A stretch of 64,000 nt of DNA, taken from Methylocystis suflitae (lineage in GTDB: Bacteria; Pseudomonadota; Alphaproteobacteria; Rhizobiales; Beijerinckiaceae). The DNA lies in contig NZ_JAMRYX010000085.1 of assembly GCF_024448135.1 (NCBI RefSeq), forward strand, positions 1 through 64,000, written 5' to 3'. The notes under the pieces were generated by a model. It was not told where the DNA came from. It saw only the letters and a list, made by a program, of their open reading frames with translations, and did no database searches. Made by a program: the position numbers and the translations under genes. This document shows, piece after piece, positions 10,061-19,309 of the stretch (its first letter is position 1; every line of letters starts with the position of its first letter).

Positions 10061-12459
10061 AGATCGAACATCCGGCCAAGGCGCGCCCGGGCGACGCGAT
10101 CGAGGTCGCGCTACGGCTTTCCGACGACGCCGGCAAGCCACTCGCCGGCGAAGCGACCTTCTGGATGGTCGATCAGGCGGTGCTGTCGCTTGCAAAGGAA
10201 CGCCCGCTCGATCCCCTGTCCGACTTCATCGTCGAGCGCGAAACCAAAATGGCGGCGCGGGACACGCGCAACATGGCCTTTGGCGTCATTCCGCTCGAAG
10301 AGATCGCCGGCGGCGACGGCGATGAACTGCAGGAATGGGGCGCTGAGAACAATATTTCCGTGCGCAAGAATTTCACGCCCGTGCCGATCTATCTGCCGAG
10401 CGTGAAGATCGGCCCCGACGGCGTCGCCAAAATCAAGGTGCAGCTTCCCGATACGCTGACCGTGTTCAAACTGCGCGCCAAGGCGGTCAGCGGGCCGGAT
10501 CGCTTCGGCGCCGCGGGCGGCGAAATTCTGATCCGGCAGGCGCTCGTCGCGCAGCCGGCGCTGCCGCGCTTCATTCGGCCGGGCGATTCATTCGATATCG
10601 GCCTTGTCGCGCGGATCGTCGAAGGACCCGGCGGCGCCGGCAAGGCGTCGATCACGGCGCCGGCGCTGACGCTCTCTGGCGAGACGAGCCGCAAGATCGA
10701 ATGGACGCAGAATAGACCAGTGCGCATTGATCTACACGCCGCGGCGCCCGCGCAACTTGCGGGCGACGCAACGCTCGGCTTTCGCATCGAGCGCGACGCC
10801 GATCATGCGAAAGACGCGGTCGAGATCGCCGTGCCGGTGAAGCAGGACCGCGAGGCGACGCGACGCTTCGAATTGGTCGAGATCGCGCCCGGCGAAACCA
10901 AGACGCTTGCTCGTGCTGGCGAGCAGTCGCGGCCGGGCAGCTTCTCGCGCGAGACGATCGTCGCCGCCGACCCGTCGCTCATTAAGCTCGTCGCTGGTTT
11001 GAATGCGCTCGTCGAATATCCCTATGGCTGCACAGAGCAACGCCTGTCGCTCGCGCGCGGCGGGCTGGCGCTGAAAAGTTTCGGGCCAATTCTCGCGGCG
11101 GCGGGGCTCGAGGATCGCGTCTCCGCCAATGTGAAATCGACGGCGCAAATCATCGACCAGTCGATCGACGCCGACGGGCTCGTCGCCTTCTGGCCGCGTT
11201 CGCGCGGCACGGTCTCGCTGACCGCCTGGTCTTACGATTTCCTCGCGCGGGCGGAGCGCGCCGGCGAGCCGATCGACAAGACCCTTTCGGAGCGCCTCGC
11301 CAATATCCTCAAATTGTCATTGCGCTCCGATTATCCACGACTGCTGTCGGGCGATGAATTGCGCGAGCGCGTCGAAGCGCTTGCGGCGCTGGCTGAAGGC
11401 GGCAAGCTCGACGACTCCTATGTCGCTGAATTTTCGCGGCGCGCCGATTTCCTTCCCAATATCAGCGTTGCGCAGATGGCCTCCGCCGCCGCGCTTCTGC
11501 CCAATGTCGATCAGCGCGCGCTGGCGGCGCTGATCGATACGATGTGGAGCCGCGTGAAGTTCGCGAACCGCAACGGCGTGCAGGTCTATGCCGGACAGGC
11601 GGCTGAAAGCGCTTCCCCGATCATCCTGCCTTCCGAGACTCGCAGCCTCGCCGAAATGGTGCGCGCCGCCGCGCTGACGGCCTCCGGGGATCCGCGCGCA
11701 AATGCGTTGCGCGACGCGCTGCTGCGGCTTGGCGAAGGCGATGGCTGGGGAACGACCAACGCCGACGCCGCGGCGATCGAAGCGCTGGCCGAGGGGTGGC
11801 GGCGGCCGACCGCGCCAATCGGCGTGACCTTCAATGATGGCGGACAGGATCGCGCGCTGACGCTCGACGCCAACACGCCGGTCGTCCGTCACGTCTCCAG
11901 CAGCGACGCGCCGCTGAAGATCGCCAACGGCTCCAACGCGCCGCTCGTCGCGATGATCGAGACCAGCTACATGCCGGCGGAGCCGGGCGCAAAAGCTCAA
12001 GCGACGAGCGACGGCTTTACGATCACGCGCCAGGGCTGGCGCATCGAAAGCGGCAAGGCGCCGGAGAAGATCGACGTTCGCGACGGCGTTTTGCAGGTGA
12101 AGCAGGGCGACCTCATCGAAGAGACGGCGGAAGTAGTCAATCCCGAGGATCGCACCCATATCGCCATTTCGATTCCGCTCGCCGCGGGCTTCGAGCCGCT
12201 CAATCCCAATCTCGCCACGGCGCCTGCCGAAGCGCAGCCCTCAATTGCGCCGACGCTGCCGCCGAGCTGGGTCTCTTATGGCGACGACCGCGTGTTCTAC
12301 GCTTACGATTCGCTGCCAAAGGGAACCTATCGCTTCGCCTTTCGCCTCCGCGCGCAGACGGCGGGCGCCTATACGCAGCCGCCGGCGATTGTCGAAGCGA
12401 TGTACAAGAAAGGCCTTCGGGCGACGAGCGCCGGCGCGCGGGTGGAGATTGGAAAGTAA
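10018..12459 (+). CDS. Alpha-2-macroglobulin, C-terminal part with thioester
   Basis: This is the C-terminal portion of the same macroglobulin, read in the next frame. Family sequence resumes at about 10033 with APVKNIVNVKIEHPAKARPGD, directly continuing KWIEVT of the upstream piece. ATFWMVDQAVLSLAKE is the bait-proximal MG segment. LNALVEYPYGCTEQRLS carries the thioester Cys-x-Glu-Gln that covalently traps proteases. The complement-like helical domain and receptor-binding-like C-terminus follow. The ATG at 10018 is probably not a real start, because its first five codons overlap the end of the other frame. Restoring one base near 10031-10036 joins the halves into a protein of about 1,950 residues. 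It is followed by pbpC, as is usual for type I bacterial macroglobulins. Confidence 0.9.
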   Translation: MDRGDAPVKNIVNVKIEHPAKARPGDAIEVALRLSDDAGKPLAGEATFWMVDQAVLSLAKERPLDPLSDFIVERETKMAARDTRNMAFGVIPLEEIAGGDGDELQEWGAENNISVRKNFTPVPIYLPSVKIGPDGVAKIKVQLPDTLTVFKLRAKAVSGPDRFGAAGGEILIRQALVAQPALPRFIRPGDSFDIGLVARIVEGPGGAGKASITAPALTLSGETSRKIEWTQNRPVRIDLHAAAPAQLAGDATLGFRIERDADHAKDAVEIAVPVKQDREATRRFELVEIAPGETKTLARAGEQSRPGSFSRETIVAADPSLIKLVAGLNALVEYPYGCTEQRLSLARGGLALKSFGPILAAAGLEDRVSANVKSTAQIIDQSIDADGLVAFWPRSRGTVSLTAWSYDFLARAERAGEPIDKTLSERLANILKLSLRSDYPRLLSGDELRERVEALAALAEGGKLDDSYVAEFSRRADFLPNISVAQMASAAALLPNVDQRALAALIDTMWSRVKFANRNGVQVYAGQAAESASPIILPSETRSLAEMVRAAALTASGDPRANALRDALLRLGEGDGWGTTNADAAAIEALAEGWRRPTAPIGVTFNDGGQDRALTLDANTPVVRHVSSSDAPLKIANGSNAPLVAMIETSYMPAEPGAKAQATSDGFTITRQGWRIESGKAPEKIDVRDGVLQVKQGDLIEETAEVVNPEDRTHIAISIPLAAGFEPLNPNLATAPAEAQPSIAPTLPPSWVSYGDDRVFYAYDSLPKGTYRFAFRLRAQTAGAYTQPPAIVEAMYKKGLRATSAGARVEIGK
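10031..10036 (+). other. Frameshift junction in macroglobulin gene
   Basis: The coding frame must shift here to keep family sequence on both sides. Upstream the codons read Trp-Ile-Glu-Val-Thr; downstream they read Ala-Pro-Val-Lys-Asn in another frame. One missing base in ACGCGCCG (for example ACGGCGCCG in the intact form) explains it. No slippery heptamer of the programmed-frameshift type is seen. Mutation or sequencing error is the simplest reading. Confidence 0.8.
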
Positions 12460-12466
12460 CGCGCAT

Positions 12467-12520
12467 AACCCTCTCCCCTTGGGAGAGGGTGGCCCGGCGA
12501 AGCCGGGTCGGGTGAGGGGC
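12467..12520 (+). repeat. Palindromic intergenic repeat, copy 1
   Basis: This is a GC-rich palindromic unit: CCCTCTCCCCTTGGGAGAGGG is followed by a second hairpin (GGCCCGGCGAAGCCGGGTC) and then GGGTGAGGGG. Units of this type are scattered between genes in many proteobacteria. It lies just after the macroglobulin stop and opposes copy 2 at 12567-12617 in inverted orientation, so the transcript could fold into a long hairpin around the pbpC start. Confidence 0.85.
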
Positions 12521-12549
12521 AGCAATCTTTGTAGTTTTGGCGCGACCGC

Positions 12550-14853
12550 ATGCCGACAAATATCGTAACCCCTCACCCGGCTGCTCCGCAGCCACCCTCT
12601 CCCAAAGGGAGAGGGTTTGCACGCGGCATCGCGCTTGCGCTTACTGTGGCCATCATCGCAACCGCCGCTTGGCTCTCGCATGAGGCGCTGTCGCGCGCCG
12701 AGCTTAATTCTCCGCGCGCCACCTCGATCGTCTACGATCGCAACGGCGCCTTTCTCACGCAGATCGGCGAGAAGACTCGCGATCCTAAGAGCAAAACCTC
12801 GCGCGTCGATTACGGCTATTGGCCCCTCGCCTCAATGCCGCAGCGCGTCGCGCGCGCGACGCTCGCTCTCGAAGACCGCCGCTTTTACGATCATCCCGGC
12901 GTTGACGTCCGCGCGCTGCTGCGCGCCGCATGGCGCAATCTGACAACGCGCGGCAGACGCGAAGGCGCCTCGACGATCGCCATGCAGGTCGCGCGCATGC
13001 AAGGCGAGCGGCCGCGCTCATTCGCCGAAAAGCTGATGCAGGCGGCAACGGCGCTCGCCATTGTCGCGCGCCACGGCCACGAAGCGACGCTCGCGCATTA
13101 TCTGCGCCTCGCGCCTTACGGATTGAACGGCCATGGCGTCGCCCATGCCGCGCGCTTTTATTTCGACAAGCCTGTCGAAGACCTCTCCTGGGCGCAGGCG
13201 GCGCTGCTGGCCGCCATTCCGCAATCGCCGGGACGGATGAACATCTCCCGCGAGAGCGGTCTGACACTGGCGACGGCGCGCGCGCATCATGCGATCGCGC
13301 GGCTCGAAATCGATGGCGCGCTCGACGCGGCGCAGGCGGCGCTAGCGCGCGCCGAGCTCGATCATATGCGTCCGCTCGACGCCAAGCGCCGCCCCGAAAC
13401 ATTGCATCTGGCGCTGCGCTACGAAACGCTCGCGCGCGAGGGCCTGGCGCGGCCGGTCGCGGAGGGCGAGCGACGCATCAATGCGACGATCGATTTGGCG
13501 GTCGAACGAGACGTGCTCTGGCTCGCCCGCCGATACCTTTCGAATTTCCGCCGCCGCGGCGCACGGCAGGTCGCGGTGATGGTCATTGAGCGGGGAACCA
13601 ACGCCGTCATCGCCGACGTCGGCTCCTCCGACTACAGCGACCCGCAGGCGGGGGCATTCGATTTCACCCGCGTGCGGCGCTCGCCCGGCTCGACGTTAAA
13701 ACCCTTTATCTATGCGCTGGCCTTCGAGCGCGGCGTTCTCAGGACCACGGATCTCCTGAACGACATTCCCGAAGGCGCCTCGGGCGTATCGAACGCCGAC
13801 GGGCTCTATCTTGGACCGCTGACGCCGCGTCAGGCGCTCGCCAATTCGCGCAACGTGCCGGCGACAAATCTGCTGCGGCGCGTGGGGCTTGAAGCGAACT
13901 TCAATTTTCTTCGCGACCTCGGCCTGCACGATCTCGAAACGCCGGCGGAGAGTTTCGGGATTTCGATGGCGATCGGCGCGCTGCCGGCGCGGCTCGAGGA
14001 TGTGATGCGCGCCTATGCCGCGCTCGCGGACGACGGGATCATGCGCGACCTTGCGTTCACGCGCGACGAATCGCGACGTCCGGCGCGGCGCGTATTATCG
14101 GTCGACAGCGCGCGGCTGATCGCCTCGATGCTCTCCGATCCGCAGGCGCGGCTTCCCTCTTTTCCGCGCTATGGACCGCTCGAATATCCCTTCGCCGTCG
14201 CGGTGAAGACGGGCACGTCGCAAGCCTATCGCGACGCCTGGACGATCGCCTTCTCGCATAAATTCATCGTCGGCGTGTGGCTCGGTCGCGGCGACGCCGG
14301 CGCGATGCGCGCGATGACCGGCGTGTCATCAGCGGCGCGACTCGCCCACGCCGTGCTCGTAAAGCTCCATGACGCGAAGCCCGGAGACATCGCGCCGGAA
14401 GTTTTTGCGCCGCCGCCGGGACGCATCGCCATCGATCTCTGTCGCGCCGACGGCGGCGCCGACTGCGCGCAGACGCTGCGCGAATGGGTGAAGCCGGCCG
14501 AGGGGAAAGCGGCCGAGACCTATGATGCGAGTCCTGCTCAGGGCGAGAGCATGGCTTCCGCGCCGGACTCTCAGGCGACAGGCGCCGCGCCGCTCGTGAT
14601 CGCGACGCCTGAGCACAACACACATATCTGGCGAAACCCGGAGCAGCCTGAGCGCTTCAACCGTCTCGCGCTGAAACTCGCGCCAACAGGCGCAGATGCG
14701 CAGATCGTCTGGACGGTCGACGGCGAACCCTTCGCGACGGCGCAGGCGAACGAGACCGTGTTCTGGCCGATGACGCCCGGCAGACATCGCATTCAGGCGC
14801 GACTGGCGCTCGCGCCTGTCGCGTCGCGCGCGGTGAAGGTTGTGATCGAGTGA
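12550..14853 (+). CDS. pbpC: Penicillin-binding protein 1C
   Basis: This is a 767-residue bifunctional peptidoglycan synthase of the PBP1C type, anchored in the inner membrane by one helix (residues about 25-43). The GT51 glycosyltransferase domain has ATLALEDRRFYDHPGVD, with the catalytic Glu near residue 108, and GASTIAMQVARM. The transpeptidase has SPGSTLKPF (Ser381/Lys384), SRN, and KTGTS (Lys near 553). A C-terminal BiPBP_C beta domain ends the protein. The extreme N-terminus is encoded by a palindromic repeat. No alternative ATG precedes the membrane helix, so the repeat-derived tail is probably translated. Pairing with alpha-2-macroglobulin is the classic arrangement and is thought to link wall repair to protease defence. 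Confidence 0.95.
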   Translation: MPTNIVTPHPAAPQPPSPKGRGFARGIALALTVAIIATAAWLSHEALSRAELNSPRATSIVYDRNGAFLTQIGEKTRDPKSKTSRVDYGYWPLASMPQRVARATLALEDRRFYDHPGVDVRALLRAAWRNLTTRGRREGASTIAMQVARMQGERPRSFAEKLMQAATALAIVARHGHEATLAHYLRLAPYGLNGHGVAHAARFYFDKPVEDLSWAQAALLAAIPQSPGRMNISRESGLTLATARAHHAIARLEIDGALDAAQAALARAELDHMRPLDAKRRPETLHLALRYETLAREGLARPVAEGERRINATIDLAVERDVLWLARRYLSNFRRRGARQVAVMVIERGTNAVIADVGSSDYSDPQAGAFDFTRVRRSPGSTLKPFIYALAFERGVLRTTDLLNDIPEGASGVSNADGLYLGPLTPRQALANSRNVPATNLLRRVGLEANFNFLRDLGLHDLETPAESFGISMAIGALPARLEDVMRAYAALADDGIMRDLAFTRDESRRPARRVLSVDSARLIASMLSDPQARLPSFPRYGPLEYPFAVAVKTGTSQAYRDAWTIAFSHKFIVGVWLGRGDAGAMRAMTGVSSAARLAHAVLVKLHDAKPGDIAPEVFAPPPGRIAIDLCRADGGADCAQTLREWVKPAEGKAAETYDASPAQGESMASAPDSQATGAAPLVIATPEHNTHIWRNPEQPERFNRLALKLAPTGADAQIVWTVDGEPFATAQANETVFWPMTPGRHRIQARLALAPVASRAVKVVIE
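12567..12617 (-). repeat. Palindromic repeat, copy 2, inside pbpC
   Basis: This is a second copy of the same repeat family in inverted orientation (CCCCTCACCCGGCTGCTC, then CCCTCTCCCAAAGGGAGAGGG). It lies inside the pbpC reading frame, where it encodes residues from about Pro8 to Gly22 (HPAAPQPPSPKGRG). The SPKGRG peptide is the usual translation of this repeat where it has been captured by a coding region. Confidence 0.85.
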
Positions 14854-14878
14854 CCCTGAGACACGAGGCCCACTGCCG

Positions 14879-15175
14879 CTATGAGGCGAATTTAGAAAGA
14901 GACGTAGCTAATAGTTCAAACTCCGCTTTATTAATATAGTACCTGCACACTACATCACTTTCACTAATGGTCATGATCCCGAAATAACCGTCTTGATTTC
15001 TACGACATTCAATAGTGATACAGTACTCTCCGTTCATGGAGAACTCACCTTTACTATGGATGCTTATCTCCTTCAGTAGTTCGCTATTTTCTCTTGGATC
15101 TGAGAAGATAGAGGACAGCCACCGTCTAAAGGAAAGAGCCACGTCGATGCTCCAAGCTATTCGCCAAATCCACAC
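14879..15175 (-). CDS. Hypothetical protein, AT-rich insert
   Basis: This is a 98-residue protein with no recognised family. The N-terminus is Trp-rich (MWIWRIAWSIDVALSF) and the rest looks like a small soluble alpha/beta protein with three cysteines. Codons are visibly AT-richer than in neighbouring genes, with AGA, ATA and AAT common. This suggests recent acquisition together with the gene at 15249-16127. No strong ribosome site precedes the start, and an internal ATG at residue 47 exists, so the start is uncertain. Confidence 0.5.
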   Translation of the reverse strand: MWIWRIAWSIDVALSFRRWLSSIFSDPRENSELLKEISIHSKGEFSMNGEYCITIECRRNQDGYFGIMTISESDVVCRYYINKAEFELLATSLSKFAS

Positions 15176-15248
15176 TTCATTGTCCCAGGCCAGCTAGCCT
15201 CTTCTTCCCTGTCTTTTTCGCTTCGACAGTAAGCGGCGGCGGGGCGCG

Positions 15249-16127
15249 CTAGTTCTTTCCCGCCCTGCAGAGCTCGGCGCTTACGCCCCGGAATAGGGGG
15301 TTGTTCCCTGACGAGTCGCAGGCTCTTTCAATTTCTCGCTGGTCGAAAAAAGCCTTGCCGTCTCTGGTTATGAACAAAGAGTCGTCAGAATATATGATCT
15401 CATAGGTGAGCGGATCACGTAAGGAACGCACATATTTCAGCGGCTTGCAGAACGTAAGCGTGATTGGCTCATTGGTGTTCTTGTCGAATCGCCGTCCGCA
15501 CTCCGCAATCGAAAATCTATCCCCATTTATCTCGGCCCTATAGCGTGTTACATAATGATTTATATTATATGGCCTAACCGTCTCCCTCGCGTCTTTCAGA
15601 TATTTTCCTTCCTCGCAATTCGACCATACCGGTCCATTGTATTGATCCTGCATCGGCCCCTCTTGGACCGTAAAGCCATTAATCGGCGCGAGACTTTCAG
15701 AATTGCCATTCCGAACAACGTGAATGTCACCCCCATGACCGACAGACTCAACAGTGGAGGCGTCGAGATTCAGAAACGTTGTGTCGTCAGGAGCGTAATA
15801 GACGCCAAAATAACTTATTATATTTCGGCCCTTCAACGATTTCTGAAAAACACATCCCACGGAGAAATGACTCCGTGACGGCGACTTTCTTACATATGAG
15901 AAGAGTTCAACTTTATTGCCATTCCAAAGATATGACCATGGCTTCGCGCGATCAAAACATTCATGAAGAATGGAGTCTTGGTTAGCGCGGTAAGATTTAC
16001 AGATCGAATAAAAATCGTCCGCCTGAGCGTAACTGGGCGAGCCTTGCAGCAGTAAGGCGAGGCCGGACCAAATGACAGAAGCGCGCGTCATCCGGTAGAA
16101 CCAGGGATTAATTCGATCTCCCGGCAT
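15249..16127 (-). CDS. Hypothetical exported protein, AT-rich insert
   Basis: This is a 292-residue protein of unknown function. The start at 16127 is chosen because AAGGAG lies nine bases upstream, although the frame is open to 16172. The N-terminus has a hydrophobic stretch (ASVIWSGLALLLQG) ending in SYAQA, which fits Sec export with cleavage near residue 36. The mature part is rich in aromatic residues and has about seven cysteines, including C-terminal ones that could pair. Base and codon use is AT-richer than the flanks and matches the 98-residue gene downstream, so the pair looks like a small transferred insert between pbpC and murA. Confidence 0.6.
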   Translation of the reverse strand: MPGDRINPWFYRMTRASVIWSGLALLLQGSPSYAQADDFYSICKSYRANQDSILHECFDRAKPWSYLWNGNKVELFSYVRKSPSRSHFSVGCVFQKSLKGRNIISYFGVYYAPDDTTFLNLDASTVESVGHGGDIHVVRNGNSESLAPINGFTVQEGPMQDQYNGPVWSNCEEGKYLKDARETVRPYNINHYVTRYRAEINGDRFSIAECGRRFDKNTNEPITLTFCKPLKYVRSLRDPLTYEIIYSDDSLFITRDGKAFFDQREIERACDSSGNNPLFRGVSAELCRAGKN

Positions 16128-16361
16128 GCCAAACCACTCCTTCAAAAAGGCTAACAAAAATAGTTCAACCATCGTTCATAAACGCTGTAAGCGGGCAGCT
16201 TACGCGGCACCGGTAGCGACCGCGCAAGCTCATTCACGCAGCCGCTAGAGATGCGCAAGCAATGCAATTGCGCCCAGCAACCCAGCCATTGGCGCAGAAC
16301 AATTTAGGGATTGGAACGCCGCACGCCACCATGAACTACCGTCGCTATGGCCGTCCGCCCC

Positions 16362-17660
16362 TCACCCCGCCGCGGTGACTCGCTCGATTTCCGCGCCGCA
16401 GCCGCGCAGCTTCTTCTCCAGGCGCTCGAAACCGCGATCGAGATGATAGACTCGGTTGATCGTCGTCTCGCCGCGCGCGGCGAGCGCCGCAATAACGAGC
16501 GAGACAGAGGCGCGCAGATCGGTCGCCATCACCGGCGCGCCATCGAGGTGATCGGCGCCCGTCACGATCGCCGTATCGCCTTCGAGCTTGATACGGGCGC
16601 CAAGCCGCGCAAGCTCCTGCACATGCATGAAGCGGTTCTCGAAAATCGTCTCGGTAATGCGGGAAACGCCCTGGGCGCGAGTCATCAGCGCCATGAACTG
16701 CGCCTGCAGATCGGTCGGGAAGGCCGGGAACGGCGCCGTCGTGACATCGACCGGCGAAATGCCGGCGCCGTTACGCGTTACCCGCAGTCCCTCATTCGTC
16801 TCGGTGATGCTGGCGCCTGCCTGCGCGAGGGCGTCGAGCCCCGCTTGCAGAAGATCGGCGCGCGCACCGGCGAGCAGAACGTCGCCCCCGGTCATCGCCA
16901 CCGCCATGGCGTAAGTGCCGGCCTCAATGCGATCGGGCATCACGGCATGTCTTGCGCCATAAAGCGAACCCACGCCCTCGATCTCGATCGTCGACTGGCC
17001 GGCGCCCTTGATGCGCGCTCCCATCTTTATGAGGCAGTCGGCAAGATCGACGACTTCGGGCTCGCGCGCGGCGTTGCGCAGCACGGTGGTTCCGCGCGCG
17101 AGCGACGCCGCCATCAGCGCCGTATGCGTGCCGCCGACCGTGACTTTGGGAAAGTCGATCTCGGCGCCGGTGAGACCATTCTTCGCCGAGGCGACGACGT
17201 AACCATTTTCGATGTCGAGTTTGGCGCCGAGCTTTTCCAGCGCCATGAGCAGCAGATCGACTGGCCGCGTGCCGATGGCGCAGCCGCCCGGCAGCGACAC
17301 GCGCGCCTCGCCGCAACGCGCGACGAGCGGCGCGAGCACCCAAAAGCTGGCGCGCATGCGCGAGACGAGATCATAGGGCGCGGTGGTGTCGACGATCTCA
17401 CGCGCGGTGAGCTGAACGGTGCGGCCGGCGTCGACGGACTCGCCGGTGCGCTTGCCGGCAATGGCGTAATCCACGCCATGATTGCCGAGGATGCGCTCGA
17501 GAAGCATCACGTCCGCGAGGAGCGGCATGTTGGCGAGCGTCACGGTTTCGCGCGTCAGGAGCGATGCGATCATCAACGGCAAGGCGGCGTTCTTGGCGCC
17601 GGAAATCGGGATCACGCCATTGAGCCTGGTCCCGCCGACGATCTTGATCTTATCCATCAC
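16362..17660 (-). CDS. murA: UDP-N-acetylglucosamine 1-carboxyvinyltransferase
   Basis: This cytoplasmic enzyme transfers enolpyruvate from PEP to UDP-GlcNAc, the first committed step of peptidoglycan synthesis and the target of fosfomycin. Its length of 432 residues is normal. The N-terminal [20 protein letters not shown] binds UDP-GlcNAc. The active-site loop is [13 protein letters not shown], with the catalytic Cys near residue 126 retained, so the enzyme should be fosfomycin-sensitive. Two ATGs are adjacent at the start (MMDK). The start overlaps the stop of the small upstream gene, so the two are coupled. Confidence 0.97.
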   Translation of the reverse strand: MMDKIKIVGGTRLNGVIPISGAKNAALPLMIASLLTRETVTLANMPLLADVMLLERILGNHGVDYAIAGKRTGESVDAGRTVQLTAREIVDTTAPYDLVSRMRASFWVLAPLVARCGEARVSLPGGCAIGTRPVDLLLMALEKLGAKLDIENGYVVASAKNGLTGAEIDFPKVTVGGTHTALMAASLARGTTVLRNAAREPEVVDLADCLIKMGARIKGAGQSTIEIEGVGSLYGARHAVMPDRIEAGTYAMAVAMTGGDVLLAGARADLLQAGLDALAQAGASITETNEGLRVTRNGAGISPVDVTTAPFPAFPTDLQAQFMALMTRAQGVSRITETIFENRFMHVQELARLGARIKLEGDTAIVTGADHLDGAPVMATDLRASVSLVIAALAARGETTINRVYHLDRGFERLEKKLRGCGAEIERVTAAG

Positions 17661-17863
17661 CCCTCGCTGTCGGTTTTCGAGTCCCCGCCGTGTTTCGCTG
17701 GCGCCTGGTCCCGCAGCGCGCGTTCGCGCGCCTTGCGACGGGCAAGATTGGCGCGCAAGGCGGCGGCAAGCGCCGCCTTCTTCTTCGGCTCGCCGTTAGA
17801 CTTCGGGCTAAAATCCGCCCCTTTTGGGGCGCCGCTCCTGCCCCCCTCGTCGTTCTCTGTCAT
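17657..17863 (-). CDS. Small basic protein upstream of murA
   Basis: This is a 68-residue, highly charged protein with a basic Ala/Arg/Lys-rich helix ([21 protein letters not shown]) and disordered ends. No function is known. Similar small basic genes sit directly upstream of murA in other Rhizobiales, and here the stop codon overlaps the murA start (ATGA). That supports a real, co-translated gene. Confidence 0.65.
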   Translation of the reverse strand: MTENDEGGRSGAPKGADFSPKSNGEPKKKAALAAALRANLARRKARERALRDQAPAKHGGDSKTDSEG

Positions 17864-17915
17864 CGCGGTCGACTGCCCCTTTGCAAAACTACTGCGATTC
17901 TAGGGCTCTATCCGA

Positions 17916-19136
17916 TCAAGTCATCGCCCGCACGGCGAGCGTGGCGTTGATGCCGCCAAAGGCGAAAGAGTTCGAGAGCGCGACGCGAATCGGCATTTGC
18001 CGCGCGACATTGGGAATGGCGTCGACAGCGCATTTGGGGTCAGGCTCAAGGAAATTGATCGTCGGCGGCGCGATCTGATCGCGCAACGCGGAAATCGTCA
18101 CGACGAGCTCCAGCCCGCCGCTTGCGCCGAGCGCATGGCCGTGCACGGGTTTCGTTGACGAAACCGGCGGCGGCGCGTCGCCGAAGACGGCGCGCATCGC
18201 CTGCGACTCGGTGATGTCATTGGCGTAGGTCGCGGTGCCATGGGCGTTGAGATAGTCGACGTCGCCGGGCTCCAATCCGGCGCTGTCGAGCGCAAGCCGC
18301 ATGCAGCGCGACGGGCCTTCGACATCGGCGCGCAGCGGATCGAAAGCGTCGCTCGTCGTGCCATAGCCGGCGAGTTCGCAGAGCGGCGTCGCGCCGCGCG
18401 CCAGCGCGCCTTCCAGCGTTTCCAGGATGACGACGGCGGCGCCTTCGCCAAGCGTCATGCCGTTGCGCTTTTGCGAGAACGGGCGGCACAGATCCGGCGT
18501 GAGAACGCGCAGCGCCTCCCAGGAGCGAATCGAACCATTGATCACGCAGGCTTCGGCGCCGCCGGCGATGGCACGATCGGCGCGGCCGGCGCGCAGCATT
18601 TCAAAGGCTTCGCCGATGGCCTGCGCCGCCGAGGAACAGGCGGAGGCGAGCGCGAAGGTCGGTCCCTTGGCGCCGTAGCGCATGCCGAGAGTCGTCGGCG
18701 CGGCGCTAGGTATCAGGCGCGGCACGGTCAACGTATCCGGACGGCCGTCGAGCTTATATTCGAGATAGGCGTTATTATCGATGGTCGTGGCGCCGCCGAT
18801 GCCGGTGCCGATGATGACCGCGGTGCGCGGCCCGCCGACCGCCTTGCGCTCAAACCCCGCCTGCGCCAGCGCCTCGTCGGCGGCGACAATGGAAAATTGG
18901 GTAAAAGGATCGCAATAGGGGAGCAGTTCGGCTTCGATATGCGTCGCCGGATCGAAATCCGGGACCTGCGCGGCGATCTTGATTCGCCCCACATAGGGGC
19001 GCTCCGATCTCAGCGGGCGCACGCAAGACACGCCGTCACGCGCCGCGCGCCACAGCGGCGTCGCGCCAACGCCGGCGGCCGACACCGCGCCCATTCCGGT
19101 AATGACGATTCTGCGCGCGGCGCCTTGTTGCGGCAT
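17916..19136 (-). CDS. Beta-ketoacyl-ACP synthase II family protein
   Basis: This is a 406-residue condensing enzyme of the FabF/KASII fold, which extends an acyl chain with malonyl-ACP. The catalytic triad is intact: Cys in ALASACSSAAQA, His in NAHGTATYAND, and His in KPVHGHALGASGG. No acyl carrier protein or other fab gene is adjacent. It may therefore be a paralogue for a special lipid or secondary product rather than the housekeeping FabF, which usually sits beside acpP. Family assignment is sure; the specific substrate is not. Confidence 0.88.
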   Translation of the reverse strand: MPQQGAARRIVITGMGAVSAAGVGATPLWRAARDGVSCVRPLRSERPYVGRIKIAAQVPDFDPATHIEAELLPYCDPFTQFSIVAADEALAQAGFERKAVGGPRTAVIIGTGIGGATTIDNNAYLEYKLDGRPDTLTVPRLIPSAAPTTLGMRYGAKGPTFALASACSSAAQAIGEAFEMLRAGRADRAIAGGAEACVINGSIRSWEALRVLTPDLCRPFSQKRNGMTLGEGAAVVILETLEGALARGATPLCELAGYGTTSDAFDPLRADVEGPSRCMRLALDSAGLEPGDVDYLNAHGTATYANDITESQAMRAVFGDAPPPVSSTKPVHGHALGASGGLELVVTISALRDQIAPPTINFLEPDPKCAVDAIPNVARQMPIRVALSNSFAFGGINATLAVRAMT

Positions 19137-19309
19137 CAGTGTTCAATCCCCTGCTTGCTTTCAACCACGCGCGGCCACGCGCCGATCTTAAGAATCGTTT
19201 GAAGGTTTAATGACTGGCGCGCCGGCGTCAAACGAGGGACCGCGCCACAGACAAAAGCCGCCTTTTGCTCAAGACGCCCATAAACCACTGTCTTTTTTGG
19301 ATATACACT

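Noticed and set aside
10018-12459. Independent gene for a short macroglobulin
   Set aside because: The first codons overlap the upstream frame and lack a signal peptide. Family continuity across the junction points to one frameshifted gene.
16347-17903. 518-codon open frame on the plus strand
   Set aside because: It lies antisense to murA and its upstream gene. Arg/His-rich composition is typical of a high-GC shadow frame.
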